Part shown: positions 1 to 7,770 of the stretch, one piece after another
Layout of the letters: the number at the start of each line of letters is the position of its first letter
How positions within the stretch are numbered: the first letter of the stretch is position 1
NCBI GenBank assembly: GCA_002319965.1
Contig: DCJQ01000015.1
Location: 1 to 25,162 of the forward strand
Length of the DNA stretch: 25,162 nucleotides
Direction: 5' to 3'
From: Megasphaera sp. UBA1696
GTDB lineage: Bacteria > Bacillota > Negativicutes > Veillonellales > Megasphaeraceae
Program-made: the position numbers and the translations under genes
The notes under the pieces: generated by a model
Told to the model about the DNA's origin: nothing
Database searches by the model: none
Seen by the model: only the letters and a program-made list of their open reading frames with translations

Positions 1-177
1 CAGTTAAACTGGTGGTTTTGATTGCCGATATGTCACAGAATAATAACATATCGTTAAAATGTTTTTGATATTTATAATTTAGCATAATAAAAATCTAATT
101 ATGTAAAATTAATAAGGGAAAATCCTTAATATATAAACATATGTCTCTTGTAAAAGGATTAAGAGGACGTAACTCTC

Positions 178-206
178 TTGACGATAGACAGATGAAAGCG
201 TATAGT
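178..206 (+). promoter_or_regulatory. sigma-70 promoter of the threonine deaminase operon
   Basis: TTGACG (178-183), a 17-bp spacer and TATAGT (201-206) make a near-consensus sigma-70 promoter about 65 bp upstream of the deaminase start. A small inverted repeat (AGAG 161-164, CTCT 173-176) abuts the -35 box and could be an operator; that is inference. The 177 bp to its left are AT-rich and show no gene. Confidence 0.7.
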
Positions 207-240
207 AAAGATAGCAAAAACGCATTATTATAAATTAAAA

Positions 241-272
241 GGAGGGACGCTGCCTTTGCAGCAAACAACATG
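241..272 (+). promoter_or_regulatory. ribosome binding site separated from ATG by a hairpin
   Basis: The only strong Shine-Dalgarno (GGAGGG, 241-246) lies 23 nt before the ATG at 270, too far for normal initiation. Between them GCTGC (249-253) and GCAGC (258-262) form a 5-bp hairpin with a CTTT loop. If it folds, the effective spacing becomes about 9 nt. No in-frame start codon lies closer to the Shine-Dalgarno, so ATG 270 is kept. Confidence 0.5.
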
Positions 273-1490
273 AGTGAACAACAAGTAACCCTACAAATGA
301 TCCAAGAAGCCCAGGAGAGGCTGAAAGGGGTCGCCCAAAAGACGGGACTGTCGTACAGCAATTCGGTCAGTGATCTGGCGGGCTGTAAAGTCTTTTTGAA
401 ACTGGAAAATCTCCAGCGGACCGGTTCCTTTAAACTGCGCGGTGCCTATAATAAGGTCGCATCGCTGACGCCGGAAGAACGGGAAAAAGGCGTCATTGCA
501 GCTTCCGCCGGAAATCACGCCCAAGGGGTCGCTTTGGCAGCCAGTGAATACGGATGTCAGTCGGTCATCTGCATGCCGAAACATGCGCCCTTGAGTAAGA
601 TCGCGGCTACCAAGGGCTATGGAGCCAACGTCGTCCTTCACGGCGACTTCTTTGATGAAGCGGCAGCCAAAGCCGTTGAATTGACGGCCGAACACGGCTA
701 CACCTTCGTCCATCCCTTCAATGACCCGGAAGTCATTGCCGGCCAGGGGACGATTGCCCTTGAAATCATGGAACAGCTGTCCGATGTCGATGCCATCGTA
801 GCCCCCATTGGCGGCGGCGGTCTCATTTCCGGCCTGGCCGTAGCGGCTAAGAGCGTCAATCCGAAAATCAAGGTCATCGGCGTTCAGACGGAAAACATGC
901 CGTCCATGAAAGTGTCTCTTGAAAACGGCCAAGCCATTGCCTATAACGGAAAAGCAACCTTAGCCGATGGGATTGCCGTCAAGGTGCCCGGCGATTTGAC
1001 CTTCTCCATCTGTCAGAAATATGTCGATGAAGTCGTCACCGTCGATGAATCGGAAATTGCCAGTGCCATCCTGATCCTCCTCGAACGAGGCAAGACCGTT
1101 GCCGAAGGGGCCGGTGCCGTACCGGTTGCAGCCCTCATGAACGGCAAGATTTCCGGCATCCGCAATAAGAAGGTCGCAGCCTTGGTCAGCGGCGGCAACA
1201 TCGATGTCAACAACATGACCCGGGTCATCAATCAGGGCCTGATTCGCTCGCAGCGCAAGATTTTCTTCCAGACCATCATTCCCGACGTGCCCGGCGAATT
1301 GGTCAAGCTCTTGTCGATCATTGCCGATACGAGTGCCAACGTCCTTTCCATTACCCATGAACGGAGCCAGCACGGTATCAGCATGGGGACGACGGCGGTT
1401 TCGCTGGAATTGGAAACGGCCAATGAAAAGCACGTTGAAAAACTGATGAATGTCCTTCGTGACAATCATTACTTCGTCATGATGAAATAA
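270..1490 (+). CDS. threonine (serine) ammonia-lyase with C-terminal ACT domain
   Basis: A PLP-dependent cytoplasmic enzyme converting threonine to 2-oxobutyrate and ammonia, or serine to pyruvate. The fold-type II domain spans about residues 1-325, with the PLP lysine in GSFKLRGAY (K55), a phosphate-binding GGGGL loop (181-185) and SGGN (307-310). Residues about 331-402 form one ACT-like regulatory domain. The 406-aa length matches the medium form (TdcB/IlvA with one ACT) rather than the roughly 500-aa biosynthetic IlvA. The permease starts 13 nt downstream and ridA follows, which points to a catabolic or mixed role. The start is fixed by the ATG after the unusual Shine-Dalgarno/hairpin arrangement. 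Whether it is biosynthetic (isoleucine) or catabolic cannot be settled from the sequence, so no symbol is given. Confidence 0.93.
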   Translation: MSEQQVTLQMIQEAQERLKGVAQKTGLSYSNSVSDLAGCKVFLKLENLQRTGSFKLRGAYNKVASLTPEEREKGVIAASAGNHAQGVALAASEYGCQSVICMPKHAPLSKIAATKGYGANVVLHGDFFDEAAAKAVELTAEHGYTFVHPFNDPEVIAGQGTIALEIMEQLSDVDAIVAPIGGGGLISGLAVAAKSVNPKIKVIGVQTENMPSMKVSLENGQAIAYNGKATLADGIAVKVPGDLTFSICQKYVDEVVTVDESEIASAILILLERGKTVAEGAGAVPVAALMNGKISGIRNKKVAALVSGGNIDVNNMTRVINQGLIRSQRKIFFQTIIPDVPGELVKLLSIIADTSANVLSITHERSQHGISMGTTAVSLELETANEKHVEKLMNVLRDNHYFVMMK

Positions 1491-1503
1491 GGAGGAAGTT
1501 AAA

Positions 1504-2919
1504 ATGGAAGACCATAAAGAAGGGGCGCAGAACTTAGAACGGGGCTTAAAGCCCCGTCACGTTGAAATGATCGCCCTTGGCGGGACTATCGGCGTCGGCC
1601 TGTTCATGGGCTCGGCCAATACGATTCAGATGGCAGGGCCGTCAGTCCTCATCTGTTACGCCGTTACCGGCGTCGTCATGTTCTTTATCATGCGTATCAT
1701 GGGTGAAATGCTCTATCAGGAACCGGTCACCGGCTCCTTTGCAACCTACGGCCATAAGTATATCAGCCCCTTTATCGGCTACCTTACGGCTTGTTCCTAT
1801 TGGTTCTTGTGGGTCGCCGTCGGCCTTTCGGAAGTCACAGCCGTCGGCATTTACGTCCACTACTGGTTCCCCTTGCTGCCTCAATGGATATCGGCCCTGG
1901 CCGGGATGGCCGTCGTCGCCATTGCCAACATGGCAGCCGTCAAGTATTACGGGGAATTTGAATTCTGGTTCGCCCTCATCAAGGTCGTTACCATCATCGT
2001 CATGCTCATCGTCGGCGGTGCCGTCATCCTCTTTGGCTTCGGCAATGCAGGCGTTGCCGTCGGTTTTGGGAATCTCTGGGAACACGGCGGTTTCATGCCC
2101 AACGGCTGGGGCGGCATGCTGGCAGCTATGTGCGTCGTTGCGGCGGCCTTCCAGGGCGTCGAACTGGTAGGCATTACAGCCGGAGAGGCTCAAAATCCGA
2201 AACATACTTTAAAACGAGCTGTTAATAATATCGTTTGGCGTATTCTTATTTTCTATATCGGCTCGATTTTCGTCATTCTCTGTATCTATCCCTGGAACGA
2301 AGTCAGCTACATCGGCAGTCCCTTCGTCATGACCTTCGCTAAAGTCGGTATTTCGTCGGCAGCGGCTATCATCAACTTCGTCGTCCTCACGGCAGCCCTT
2401 TCCGGCTGCAACAGCGGCATGTACAGCTCGGCCCGCATGATTTATACGTTAGCGCAGAACGGGCAGGCTCCGAAATGCTTCTTGAAACTGTCGAAATCCG
2501 GCGTTCCCCGCAACGGTATCAGCGTTACCATCATCGTCTTGTTTATCGGCGTTATCTTGAATTACCTGATCCCGAATTCGAAGCTGTTCCTCTATTTATA
2601 CAGCGCCTCCGTCTTCCCGGGCATGGTCGCCTGGTTCGTCCTGGCTTATGCCCAGAAGAATTTCCGCAAAGCTTGGGGCCCGGAAGTCATGGCCAAGCAC
2701 GAATTTAAATCGCCTCTCTATCCGTATTCCAACTACTTCTGCATCCTGTTCTTGGTCCTGGTCACCATCGGCATGCTCTACAACCCCGACACGCGGATGT
2801 CCATCTTCTCGTCGTGGGTCTACATGGCAGCCGTCATCATCGCCTGGTTTGCCTGCGGCCTGAACAAGAAGAAGTACGATAAAGACGGTCATCTGATCAA
2901 GACCGATGAAGAACGGTAA
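1504..2919 (+). CDS. amino-acid permease, APC superfamily (AAT type)
   Basis: A 12-helix inner-membrane amino-acid/proton symporter. The N-terminal GGTIGVGLFMGS (about residues 26-37) is the substrate-binding unwound helix 1 of the amino-acid transporter (AAT) family. The family signature QGVELVGITAGEAQNP follows near residues 218-233, with VWRILIFYIGS after it. The 471-aa length is normal. It sits 13 nt after the deaminase with its own GGAGG site, so the two are very likely cotranscribed. Substrate is not readable from sequence; the neighbours suggest serine or threonine, but relatives carry proline, GABA, aromatic amino acids or D-serine. Confidence 0.9.
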   Translation: MEDHKEGAQNLERGLKPRHVEMIALGGTIGVGLFMGSANTIQMAGPSVLICYAVTGVVMFFIMRIMGEMLYQEPVTGSFATYGHKYISPFIGYLTACSYWFLWVAVGLSEVTAVGIYVHYWFPLLPQWISALAGMAVVAIANMAAVKYYGEFEFWFALIKVVTIIVMLIVGGAVILFGFGNAGVAVGFGNLWEHGGFMPNGWGGMLAAMCVVAAAFQGVELVGITAGEAQNPKHTLKRAVNNIVWRILIFYIGSIFVILCIYPWNEVSYIGSPFVMTFAKVGISSAAAIINFVVLTAALSGCNSGMYSSARMIYTLAQNGQAPKCFLKLSKSGVPRNGISVTIIVLFIGVILNYLIPNSKLFLYLYSASVFPGMVAWFVLAYAQKNFRKAWGPEVMAKHEFKSPLYPYSNYFCILFLVLVTIGMLYNPDTRMSIFSSWVYMAAVIIAWFACGLNKKKYDKDGHLIKTDEER

Positions 2920-2925
2920 GACCCG

Positions 2926-2982
2926 TTGTCTAAAGGCTAACATATCGCTTTTTTTAGACAAGTAAGGTATAATAGATATGAT
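2926..2982 (+). promoter_or_regulatory. inverted repeat and promoter upstream of ridA
   Basis: TTGTCTAAA (2926-2934) and TTTAGACAA (2953-2961) are a perfect 9-bp inverted repeat with an 18-nt loop, between the permease stop and ridA. The right arm contains TAGACA (2955-2960), which with a 16-bp spacer and TATGAT (2977-2982) could be a promoter; another -10-like TATAAT lies at 2968-2973. The repeat could be an operator or a weak terminator of the upstream operon; no clear T-run follows it. Confidence 0.4.
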
Positions 2983-3009
2983 AATTCATTCTAAAGGAGA
3001 TGCATTTAC

Positions 3010-3396
3010 ATGGCAGTACAAGTTATCAGCACCACAAAGGCTCCCGGTGCCGTAGGACCTTATTCTCAGGCTATCAAAGCCGGTGACTTCCTCTTTGCGT
3101 CCGGCCAGATCGCCATCGACCCGGAAAAAGGCAAAGTCGTTGCCGGAACGGTCGTCGGACAGGCCGAACAGTGCATGAAGAACGTCGGCGCCATCTTGGA
3201 AGAAGCCGGCCTCAGCTACGATAATGTCGTCAAGACGACGGTATATTTGACGGATATCAATTTCTTTGGCGCCGTCAATGAAGTCTATGGCACATATTTC
3301 CAGAAGACCCTGCCGGCTCGTTCCTGCGTCGAAATCAGCCATCTTCCCAAAGACGTCTTCGTCGAAGTCGAAGTCATCGCTTACTGCGGGAAATAA
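3010..3396 (+). CDS. ridA: RidA family 2-iminobutanoate/2-iminopropanoate deaminase
   Basis: A 128-aa member of the RidA/YjgF/YER057c/UK114 family, a soluble homotrimer that hydrolyses the reactive enamine/imine released by PLP-dependent threonine and serine dehydratases. The family motifs are present: AVGPYSQA near residues 14-21, FASGQIAIDP (29-38) and the active-site arginine in LPARSCVEIS (R104). A clear Shine-Dalgarno (AAAGGAG) precedes the ATG. Placement two genes after a threonine deaminase matches its known role in protecting PLP enzymes from 2-aminoacrylate. It probably has its own promoter and ends at a strong terminator. Confidence 0.95.
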   Translation: MAVQVISTTKAPGAVGPYSQAIKAGDFLFASGQIAIDPEKGKVVAGTVVGQAEQCMKNVGAILEEAGLSYDNVVKTTVYLTDINFFGAVNEVYGTYFQKTLPARSCVEISHLPKDVFVEVEVIAYCGK

Positions 3397-3459
3397 AGCC
3401 TTATTTCTGCACCGTCGAAGAAGGTACTTTTCGCAGTGTTGAACGGTGTAAGTCATTTG

Positions 3460-3497
3460 AAATAGTGGTGCATTCTCATAGCACCACTATTTTTTTA
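3460..3497 (+). terminator. rho-independent terminator after ridA
   Basis: A perfect 12-bp stem (AAATAGTGGTGC 3460-3471 with GCACCACTATTT 3481-3492), a 9-nt loop, and a run of T to 3497. Confidence 0.9.
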
Positions 3498-3609
3498 TAC
3501 TCAGATATAAACCCCTTTCCATAGCGTCCGAGGCTGCTGATGTACCTATAAGGGAATTCATACGATGGACGGAATGTTTGCCTAAGCGCCATCAAGAGGA
3601 GGAATCTGT

Positions 3610-4833
3610 ATGGAACAACATAAAGAACGGCCTGTAGACACGAAGACGAAACCCTTGACCGGCGTCCGTGTCCTCGATTTGACCCACGCTTACAGCGGCC
3701 CTTTTTGCACCATGCATCTGGCCGATCAGGGGGCTGAGGTCATCAAGCTGGAAGTGCCGGGAAAAGGGGATCAGTCCCGCGGGTGGGCCCCTTTTAAAAA
3801 TGGTGCCAGCGGTTATTATGCCTATGTCAACCGCAACAAGTTTGGACTGACACTGAATCTGAAAACGGAAGAAGGCAAGGGGATTTTCAAAAAATTAATC
3901 AAAGAAGTCGATGTCCTTTGTGAAAACTTCCGCGTCGGCACCCTGGAAAAATTGGGCCTCGGTTATGAGGTCTTAAAAGAAATCAATCCGTCCTTGATTT
4001 ACGCTTCGATTTCAGGTTTTGGGCTGGAAGGTCCGGAAGCGGAACTCCCCAGTTATGATCTCATTGCCCAGGCTATGGGCGGACTCATGAGCATGACCGG
4101 CGAGAAGGACCATATTTATAAAGTCGGATCGTCCATTGCCGATAACTACTCCGGTACGTATCTGTCCCTGGCTATCGTCATGGCCTTATTCCAGCGAGAA
4201 CGGACCGGCATGGGACGGCGTGTCGATGTATCGATGCTGGATACGATTTTCTCTATTTTAGAAACAGGGGCCCTGTCCTACAAACTGAACGGAACTGTGG
4301 TAGAGCCGGTAGGCAATCGGAACCTGTCCGTAGCCCCCTGTGATATTTTTAAGGCCGCTGACGGGCAATTTGCCCTGGTCTGCGGGACCCAGCGCTTTTG
4401 GCGGTCTCTGTGCCGCATTATGGGAAAACCGGAGCTGGCAGACGATCCTCGTTTTGCCGATAATAAACGGCGGTGCGAACATTATCCCGATGAATTAAAA
4501 CCGATCATTGAAGGTTGGAGCCGGCATCACCGTCTTGATGAACTGGAAAAAATGCTTTCCGATGCCGAAATTCCTTTTGGCCGTATTGCCGATACCCAGG
4601 GCGTTTGCGAAAACCCGGTCATCAAACGACGCCATATGCTGTGGGATATTGACGATCCGGCCATAGGAGAAACAATTTCCGTGCCGGGGACGCCCATCAA
4701 AATCCATGGCTGCGAGGATAAGGCCTTTCGTCCGGCGCCGGCCTTGGGGCAGCATACCGACGATATCCTCAAGAACATAGTCCATCTTACAGAGGAAGAG
4801 ATTGCCCGCCTCCATGAGGAGGGCGTCGTTTAA
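3610..4833 (+). CDS. CaiB/BaiF family (class III) CoA transferase
   Basis: A 407-aa protein of the formyl-CoA transferase/CaiB/BaiF family, which moves CoA between carboxylic acids. The N-terminal GVRVLDLTHAYSGPFCTMHLADQGAEVIKLE region and the PSYDLIAQAMGGLMSMTG motif are typical; D150 aligns with the catalytic aspartate that carries the acyl-enzyme anhydride. CoA-binding regions VDVSMLDT and LVCGTQRFW follow. An AAGAGGAGGAA ribosome binding site precedes the ATG. No acyl-CoA ligase, dehydrogenase or dehydratase lies beside it, so the substrate cannot be inferred. It stands alone between two non-coding gaps. Confidence 0.9.
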   Translation: MEQHKERPVDTKTKPLTGVRVLDLTHAYSGPFCTMHLADQGAEVIKLEVPGKGDQSRGWAPFKNGASGYYAYVNRNKFGLTLNLKTEEGKGIFKKLIKEVDVLCENFRVGTLEKLGLGYEVLKEINPSLIYASISGFGLEGPEAELPSYDLIAQAMGGLMSMTGEKDHIYKVGSSIADNYSGTYLSLAIVMALFQRERTGMGRRVDVSMLDTIFSILETGALSYKLNGTVVEPVGNRNLSVAPCDIFKAADGQFALVCGTQRFWRSLCRIMGKPELADDPRFADNKRRCEHYPDELKPIIEGWSRHHRLDELEKMLSDAEIPFGRIADTQGVCENPVIKRRHMLWDIDDPAIGETISVPGTPIKIHGCEDKAFRPAPALGQHTDDILKNIVHLTEEEIARLHEEGVV

Positions 4834-4850
4834 AAGAAGGGAGACTCGTC

Positions 4851-4973
4851 GTGAACCGGGTCCTTTTCGATGGAAAACTCGAGGAGGCCCTTCTGGCGTG
4901 TGTGCTGTGGGGACCGGACGGTCTTTCGAGATTTTTTCACCTCATAGCAGGAAATCAACCTCTTTATGTCTAA
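4851..4973 (+). CDS. possible 40-aa small protein
   Basis: A GTG start at 4851 lies 7 nt after AAGGGAG (4837-4843) and opens 40 codons to a TAA at 4971. The peptide begins MNRVLFDGKLEEALLACVLW and ends with an aromatic, hydrophobic tail (GLSRFFHLIAGNQPLYV). It begins 17 nt after the CoA transferase stop, as a cotranscribed small gene would. I do not recognise it. Support is only the ribosome binding site, placement and open frame, so it may be chance. Confidence 0.3.
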   Translation: MNRVLFDGKLEEALLACVLWGPDGLSRFFHLIAGNQPLYV

Positions 4974-5040
4974 TATATATGGTATAAGAAGATATATAAG
5001 ACGACATACGTGCCGTTTTCTTTTAAAGGAGTGATACTAT

Positions 5041-5511
5041 ATGGCAAAACGTACTGCATCCGACATTATGGAAAAAGCTTTTATTACGGCAAGTCCGGAA
5101 ACGTCTGTATTTGACTTAGTCAATCTGTTTGTAAAGAATCGCATCACGGCTATTCCGATCATCAATGACAAGGAAGAATTGGTCGGTATCGTAACCGACG
5201 CCGATTTACTGTACAAAAAGGTAAAACCCCACGTTCCGCATTACGTCAATTTGCTCGGCGCCAGCATCTATTACAACGGCATCAGCGAATACGACAAGGG
5301 ATTCAAGAAACTCCTGGCCTGCACGGCTCGCGACATGATGACCAAAGACGTCATCATTGCAGCACCCGATGCCGATGTCGAACAGATTGCCGGCGTCATG
5401 GTAGCCGAACACTTGAAGGTCATTCCTATTGTCGAGGAAAAACACATTGTCGGCATCGTTACTCGCGGCAATATCCTCGATGAATTGTACCGTGAATACG
5501 GCGAAGATTAA
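5041..5511 (+). CDS. tandem CBS-domain protein (first of a pair)
   Basis: 156 aa made almost wholly of a CBS pair (Bateman module): CBS-1 about residues 8-62 (ASDIMEKAFITASPETSV ... LVGIVTDADLLY) and CBS-2 about 97-152 (ARDMMTKDVIIAAPDADV ... IVGIVTRGNILDEL). Such modules bind adenine nucleotides or S-adenosylmethionine and usually act as energy or ligand sensors. There is no attached enzyme or channel domain, so the partner is unknown. The ATG follows a good AAAGGAG site. The second CBS gene starts 15 nt downstream and the two proteins resemble each other along their length, which suggests tandem duplication. Confidence 0.9.
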   Translation: MAKRTASDIMEKAFITASPETSVFDLVNLFVKNRITAIPIINDKEELVGIVTDADLLYKKVKPHVPHYVNLLGASIYYNGISEYDKGFKKLLACTARDMMTKDVIIAAPDADVEQIAGVMVAEHLKVIPIVEEKHIVGIVTRGNILDELYREYGED

Positions 5512-5526
5512 AAGGGGGAGAAGAAG

Positions 5527-6072
5527 ATGACGGAAGACATGAAGAAAGACTCATTGCCCGTCGAAGAAGAAACTGTCGAAACCGTTGAAACGGTCGAAAC
5601 AGCAGCGGAAAAACCGGCCGTCCTCGTTCGGGATGTCATGGAAAAGGTATTCGTATCGGTTACGCCGGATACGCCTATTCGCGACGTATTTCGCCTTTTT
5701 ATCAAACACCGCCTCCTGGCCGTACCTGTCGTCGATGAAAACAGCCATCTCATCGGCCTTATTTCCAGTGCCGACCTCATGTATCGCAGCTCGAAGCCTC
5801 ATATTCCGCGCCTGCCTTTCATGGGTACCAAAGTGTATACCAACCGCATTTGTAAGTACGTCAAGGAATTTAAAAACCTCCTCGACCAGCCCTGTAAGAA
5901 GCTGATGACCAAGGACGTCATGATTGCCACGCCTAAAGCCGATATCGAACAGGTAGCCGCCGTCATGGTCATTGAACACTTGAAGATCCTGCCCGTCGTC
6001 GACAACCATCGCGTCGTCGGCATGATTACCCGGGCCTGCATCTTAAAGGATTTGTATCGGGAATGGAAGTAA
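5527..6072 (+). CDS. tandem CBS-domain protein with acidic N-terminal tail
   Basis: 181 aa: an acidic tail of about 33 residues containing a repeated E-T-V unit (VETVETVETA), then CBS-1 (about 36-90, VRDVMEKVFVSVTPDTPI ... LIGLISSADLMY) and CBS-2 (about 125-179, CKKLMTKDVMIATPKADI ... VVGMITRACILKDL). It is a paralogue of the upstream CBS protein and almost certainly cotranscribed with it (15-nt gap, AAGGGGGAG ribosome binding site). The tail comes from a short in-frame DNA repeat (about 5571-5606), which may vary in copy number between strains. Function is probably nucleotide-responsive sensing; the target is unknown. Confidence 0.9.
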   Translation: MTEDMKKDSLPVEEETVETVETVETAAEKPAVLVRDVMEKVFVSVTPDTPIRDVFRLFIKHRLLAVPVVDENSHLIGLISSADLMYRSSKPHIPRLPFMGTKVYTNRICKYVKEFKNLLDQPCKKLMTKDVMIATPKADIEQVAAVMVIEHLKILPVVDNHRVVGMITRACILKDLYREWK

Positions 6073-6106
6073 TCCCAGCCGTGATGACTAGGCATGGACG
6101 CTGTCC

Positions 6107-6117
6107 TGTGGTATAAT
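6107..6117 (+). promoter_or_regulatory. extended -10 promoter of guaA
   Basis: TGTGGTATAAT (6107-6117) is a perfect extended -10 element (TRTGnTATAAT). No good -35 is seen, as is common with this class. The 60-nt leader contains a small hairpin (GCAGC 6138-6142, GCTGC 6146-6150); I see no guanine-riboswitch aptamer. Confidence 0.6.
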
Positions 6118-6178
6118 TATATGATCTTATCATTTAGGCAGCTGTGCTGCTAAAAAAGTCATTCACGAGGAGGCCATA

Positions 6179-7714
6179 ATGGATACCAAAGAACTCGTCA
6201 TCGTCGTCGATTTTGGTGGTCAATACAACCAGCTCATCGCACGGCGCGTCCGCGAAAATCACGTATATTGTGAGGTATACCCTTATCATAAAGCCGTTGC
6301 AAAAATCAAGGAACTTCAGCCCATAGGCGTCATCTTTACGGGTGGCCCCGGCAGTGTCTATGAAGAAAATGCACCGAAGATCGAAGCCGAAGTCTTCCAG
6401 CTCGGCACGCCTGTTCTCGGCCTCTGCTACGGCATGCAGTTCATGGCCCAGACCTTAGGCGGTGAAGTCCAGCATGCGACCATGCGGGAATTTGGCAAGA
6501 CGGAAATCGATGTCAATACGGCATCGCCCTTATTCAAGGGACTTCAGGAAAAAGAAGTCGTCTGGATGAGTCACCAGGACTACGTCGCTTCCATTCCCGA
6601 AGGCTTTGAAATCGTAGCCCATACGGCAAACTGCCCGGTCGCAGCCATGCAGAATCCGGCGAAAAAACTCTATGCCATGCAGTACCATCCGGAAGTACTC
6701 CACACGGAACACGGCAAAGAAATGATCCGTAACTTCCTCTTCGAAGTCTGCGGCTGCACCGGCTCGTGGACCATGGCCAACTACGCCAAGACGGCCATTG
6801 CCTCCATTAAAGAAACGGTCGGTGACGGCAAAGTCGTCCTGGCCCTGTCCGGCGGCGTCGACAGCTCCGTTGCGGCGGCCCTCATTTCCAAAGCCGTCGG
6901 CAGTCAGCTGACCTGCATCTTCGTCGATCACGGCCTCCTTCGCAAGAACGAAGGCGACGAAGTCGAAAACGCTTTTAAAGACAGCGGCATGAACTTCATT
7001 CGCGTCGATGCGTCGGATCGCTTCCTCAGCAAACTCGAAGGCGTCAGCGATCCCGAACGGAAGCGGAAAATCATCGGTGAAGAATTTATCCGCGTCTTTG
7101 AAGACGAAGGTCGTAAAATCGGATCCGTCGACTTCCTGGCACAAGGGACGATTTACCCCGACGTCATCGAATCCGGTGCCGGCGATGCTGCCGTCATCAA
7201 GAGCCATCACAACGTCGGCGGCCTTCCGGCTGTCGTCGATTTCAAAGGCCTTATCGAACCCCTTCGCAACCTCTTTAAAGACGAAGTCCGCGAACTCGGT
7301 GCCGAACTGGGCCTTCCGGAATACCTCGTATGGCGCCAGCCGTTCCCGGGACCGGGTCTGGCTATCCGCGTCATGGGTGAAATCACCAAAGACAAACTGG
7401 ATATCCTCCGCGATGCCGATGCCATCTTCCGCGAAGAAATCGCCAATGCCGGCATGCAGCGCGACATCAACCAGTACTTTGCCGTCCTCACCAATAACCG
7501 CTCCGTCGGCGTCATGGGCGACTTCAGGACCTATGACTACACCCTGGCTCTGCGCGGCGTTACGACGACCGACTTCATGACGGCTGATTGGGCCCGCATT
7601 CCTTACGACGTCCTCGATAAAATCTCGAGCCGCATCGTAAACGAAGTCGACCACATCAACCGCATCGTCTACGATATTACGAGTAAACCGCCTGCAACCA
7701 TTGAATGGGAATAA
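6179..7714 (+). CDS. guaA: GMP synthase (glutamine-hydrolysing)
   Basis: The last step of GMP synthesis: XMP + ATP + glutamine to GMP + AMP + PPi + glutamate, in the cytoplasm. The N-terminal class I glutamine amidotransferase domain has GLCYGMQ (catalytic C83) and QYHPEVLHTEHG (H170, E172). The ATP-pyrophosphatase domain has the PP-loop SGGVDSS (224-230). The C-terminal dimerisation/XMP-binding domain ends with the typical KPPATIEWE. The 511-aa length is standard. It starts after a GAGGAGG site and stands as its own transcription unit between an extended -10 promoter and a strong terminator. Confidence 0.99.
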   Translation: MDTKELVIVVDFGGQYNQLIARRVRENHVYCEVYPYHKAVAKIKELQPIGVIFTGGPGSVYEENAPKIEAEVFQLGTPVLGLCYGMQFMAQTLGGEVQHATMREFGKTEIDVNTASPLFKGLQEKEVVWMSHQDYVASIPEGFEIVAHTANCPVAAMQNPAKKLYAMQYHPEVLHTEHGKEMIRNFLFEVCGCTGSWTMANYAKTAIASIKETVGDGKVVLALSGGVDSSVAAALISKAVGSQLTCIFVDHGLLRKNEGDEVENAFKDSGMNFIRVDASDRFLSKLEGVSDPERKRKIIGEEFIRVFEDEGRKIGSVDFLAQGTIYPDVIESGAGDAAVIKSHHNVGGLPAVVDFKGLIEPLRNLFKDEVRELGAELGLPEYLVWRQPFPGPGLAIRVMGEITKDKLDILRDADAIFREEIANAGMQRDINQYFAVLTNNRSVGVMGDFRTYDYTLALRGVTTTDFMTADWARIPYDVLDKISSRIVNEVDHINRIVYDITSKPPATIEWE

Positions 7715-7722
7715 ATAATAGT

Positions 7723-7770
7723 AACCCTCATAAATCGCTTAAAGCTGTGATTTATGAGGGTTCTTTTTTT
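7723..7770 (+). terminator. rho-independent terminator of guaA
   Basis: A perfect 14-bp stem (AACCCTCATAAATC 7723-7736 with GATTTATGAGGGTT 7749-7762), 12-nt loop, then C and seven T. Confidence 0.95.

Noticed and set aside
6118..6178. Guanine riboswitch in the guaA leader
   Set aside because: The leader is only about 60 nt, with one 5-bp hairpin; the three-way junction of a purine aptamer is not there.
6530..7654. 374-aa frame antisense to guaA
   Set aside because: Shadow of the GTC/GAC-rich codons of guaA, aspartate- and phenylalanine-rich, with no domain.
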